From assembly GCA_021767525.1 (NCBI GenBank), contig JAASTF010000217.1:1-5588 (forward strand): DNA of 5,588 nt, given 5' to 3'. Source of the stretch: Paracoccaceae bacterium. Lineage in GTDB: Bacteria > Pseudomonadota > Alphaproteobacteria > Rhodobacterales > Rhodobacteraceae. Positions 4,778 through 5,588 of this stretch are shown piece by piece (position 1 is the first letter of the stretch; each line of letters starts with the position of its first letter). Below the pieces are notes generated by a model that had not been told where the DNA came from, did not search any database, and was given only the letters and a program-made list of their open reading frames with translations. Both the position numbers and the translations under genes were made by a program.

Positions 4778-5588
4778 CCGCCTGCGGCAGCAGCACCGGC
4801 ACCAGCGCCAACGAATATGACAGCAGCCCATCGGCGCCACGGGTGTCGACGCAGCAGGCCATTCCGGCCGCGATGCGCGGGGTCGAGGCCAAGCGCCTGT
4901 TCGGCGCCGCCCCACGCGCGTCGGGCCAGCGGCCCGAACCCTTTGGCGGCTATGCCAAGGGCTGTATCGCCGGCGGTGTGCAACTGCCGGAAACCGGGCC
5001 CACCTGGCAGGCGATGCGGCTGAGCCGCAACCGCAACTGGGGCCACCCCGACACCATCGATTTCATCAAGACGCTGTCGGCCAAGGCCGCGCAGCAGCCC
5101 GGGTGGAACGGGCTGTATATCGGCGATATCAGCCAACCGCGCGGGGGGCCCATGCTGACCGGGCATCGCAGCCACCAAATCGGCATGGATATCGACATCT
5201 GGATGCTGCCCGCCAATCGCCTGAACCTTACCCGGCAAGAGCGCGAGGATATCTCGTCGATCTCGATGCGGCGGGCCAATGGCGCCTATGTCAACGACAA
5301 GTGGACCCGCGCCCATCACGAGATCATCAAGGCCGCCGCGCAAGACCCCCGCACCGCGCGCATTTTCGTCTTTCCCGGCGCCAAGGTGCAGATGTGCGAG
5401 GATGAAAAGGGCGACCGCAGCTGGTTGCGCAAGGTGCGGCCCTGGTATGGGCATCATTATCATTTCCACGTGCGGCTGAACTGCCCCAAGGGCGCGCGCA
5501 ATTGCGAAAACCAGGCCGCGCCGCCCGCGGGCGACGGCTGCGCCGATGCGCGGCAATGGCAGGCCAACATCCTGAACCCGCCGCCGCC
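4735..5588 (+). CDS. mepA: MepA penicillin-insensitive murein endopeptidase, predicted lipoprotein, 3' end cut by the window
   Basis: The frame is open from 4735 to the right edge: 284 complete codons with no stop. MepA (peptidase family M74, LAS fold) is a zinc enzyme that cleaves D-Ala-meso-diaminopimelate cross-links in peptidoglycan. The zinc motif HQIGMDID (147-154) supplies H147 and D154. YHFHVRL (242-248) supplies H245 as the third ligand and H243 as the likely catalytic His. WLRKVRPWYGHH (230-241) and PPAGDGC (263-269) are further family signatures. Five cysteines (77, 221, 250, 257, 269) match those forming disulfides in E. coli MepA, and a sixth would lie past the edge. The N terminus has a short hydrophobic signal ending in LTAC (14-17), a lipobox with Gly at +2, then a Ser/Thr-rich linker. 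It is therefore probably anchored to the outer membrane, facing the periplasm. It overlaps the transporter by 43 bp. Confidence 0.93.
   Translation, partial: MLRALALTAIALGLTACGSSTGTSANEYDSSPSAPRVSTQQAIPAAMRGVEAKRLFGAAPRASGQRPEPFGGYAKGCIAGGVQLPETGPTWQAMRLSRNRNWGHPDTIDFIKTLSAKAAQQPGWNGLYIGDISQPRGGPMLTGHRSHQIGMDIDIWMLPANRLNLTRQEREDISSISMRRANGAYVNDKWTRAHHEIIKAAAQDPRTARIFVFPGAKVQMCEDEKGDRSWLRKVRPWYGHHYHFHVRLNCPKGARNCENQAAPPAGDGCADARQWQANILNPPP

Noticed and set aside
4570..5556. A 328-residue open frame on the minus strand across the end of the transporter and mepA.
   Set aside because: The opposite strand encodes MepA with all zinc ligands in order, so this frame is a shadow. Its Gly/Ala/Pro-rich composition resembles no family I recognise.

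Overview
The window is high-GC chromosomal DNA, by eye about two thirds G+C, with a strong preference for G or C at third codon positions. The protein types and codon use suggest an alphaproteobacterium, most likely of the Rhodobacterales (Rhodobacter/Paracoccus type). That assignment is inference from gene style and order; there is no rRNA or other taxonomic marker. I see no tRNA, rRNA, insertion sequence, phage gene, CRISPR array or toxin-antitoxin pair.

The layout is two divergent gene groups around a 135-bp intergenic region (2657-2791). Leftward (minus strand) run yggT (2656-2372), recQ (2253-214) and the first 60 codons of yaaA (181 to beyond the left edge). Rightward (plus strand) run a hot-dog-fold acyl-CoA thioesterase-like gene (2792-3343), a UMF1/Atg22-type MFS transporter (3401-4777) and mepA (4735 to beyond the right edge). 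Both edge genes are cut by the window.

The leftward group combines a small integral membrane protein (YggT) with two genome-maintenance proteins. RecQ is a 3'-5' DNA helicase. YaaA is the peroxide-stress protein that in E. coli limits iron-driven DNA damage. recQ and yaaA are 32 bp apart and probably co-transcribed. A hairpin after yggT and a candidate recQ promoter suggest recQ-yaaA may have its own transcription start.

The rightward group is tightly packed. The transporter starts 57 bp after the thioesterase, and mepA begins inside the last 43 bp of the transporter gene, so transporter and mepA are probably translated from one message. MepA here carries a lipobox and is predicted to be a lipoprotein, unlike the soluble periplasmic E. 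coli enzyme.

I found no convincing novel system. This looks like ordinary core chromosome. The points worth a second look are the lipoprotein form of MepA, its signal peptide encoded within the transporter gene, a degenerate second HRDC-like unit at the RecQ C terminus, altered active-site-loop residues in the thioesterase, and several inverted repeats in the intergenic regions.
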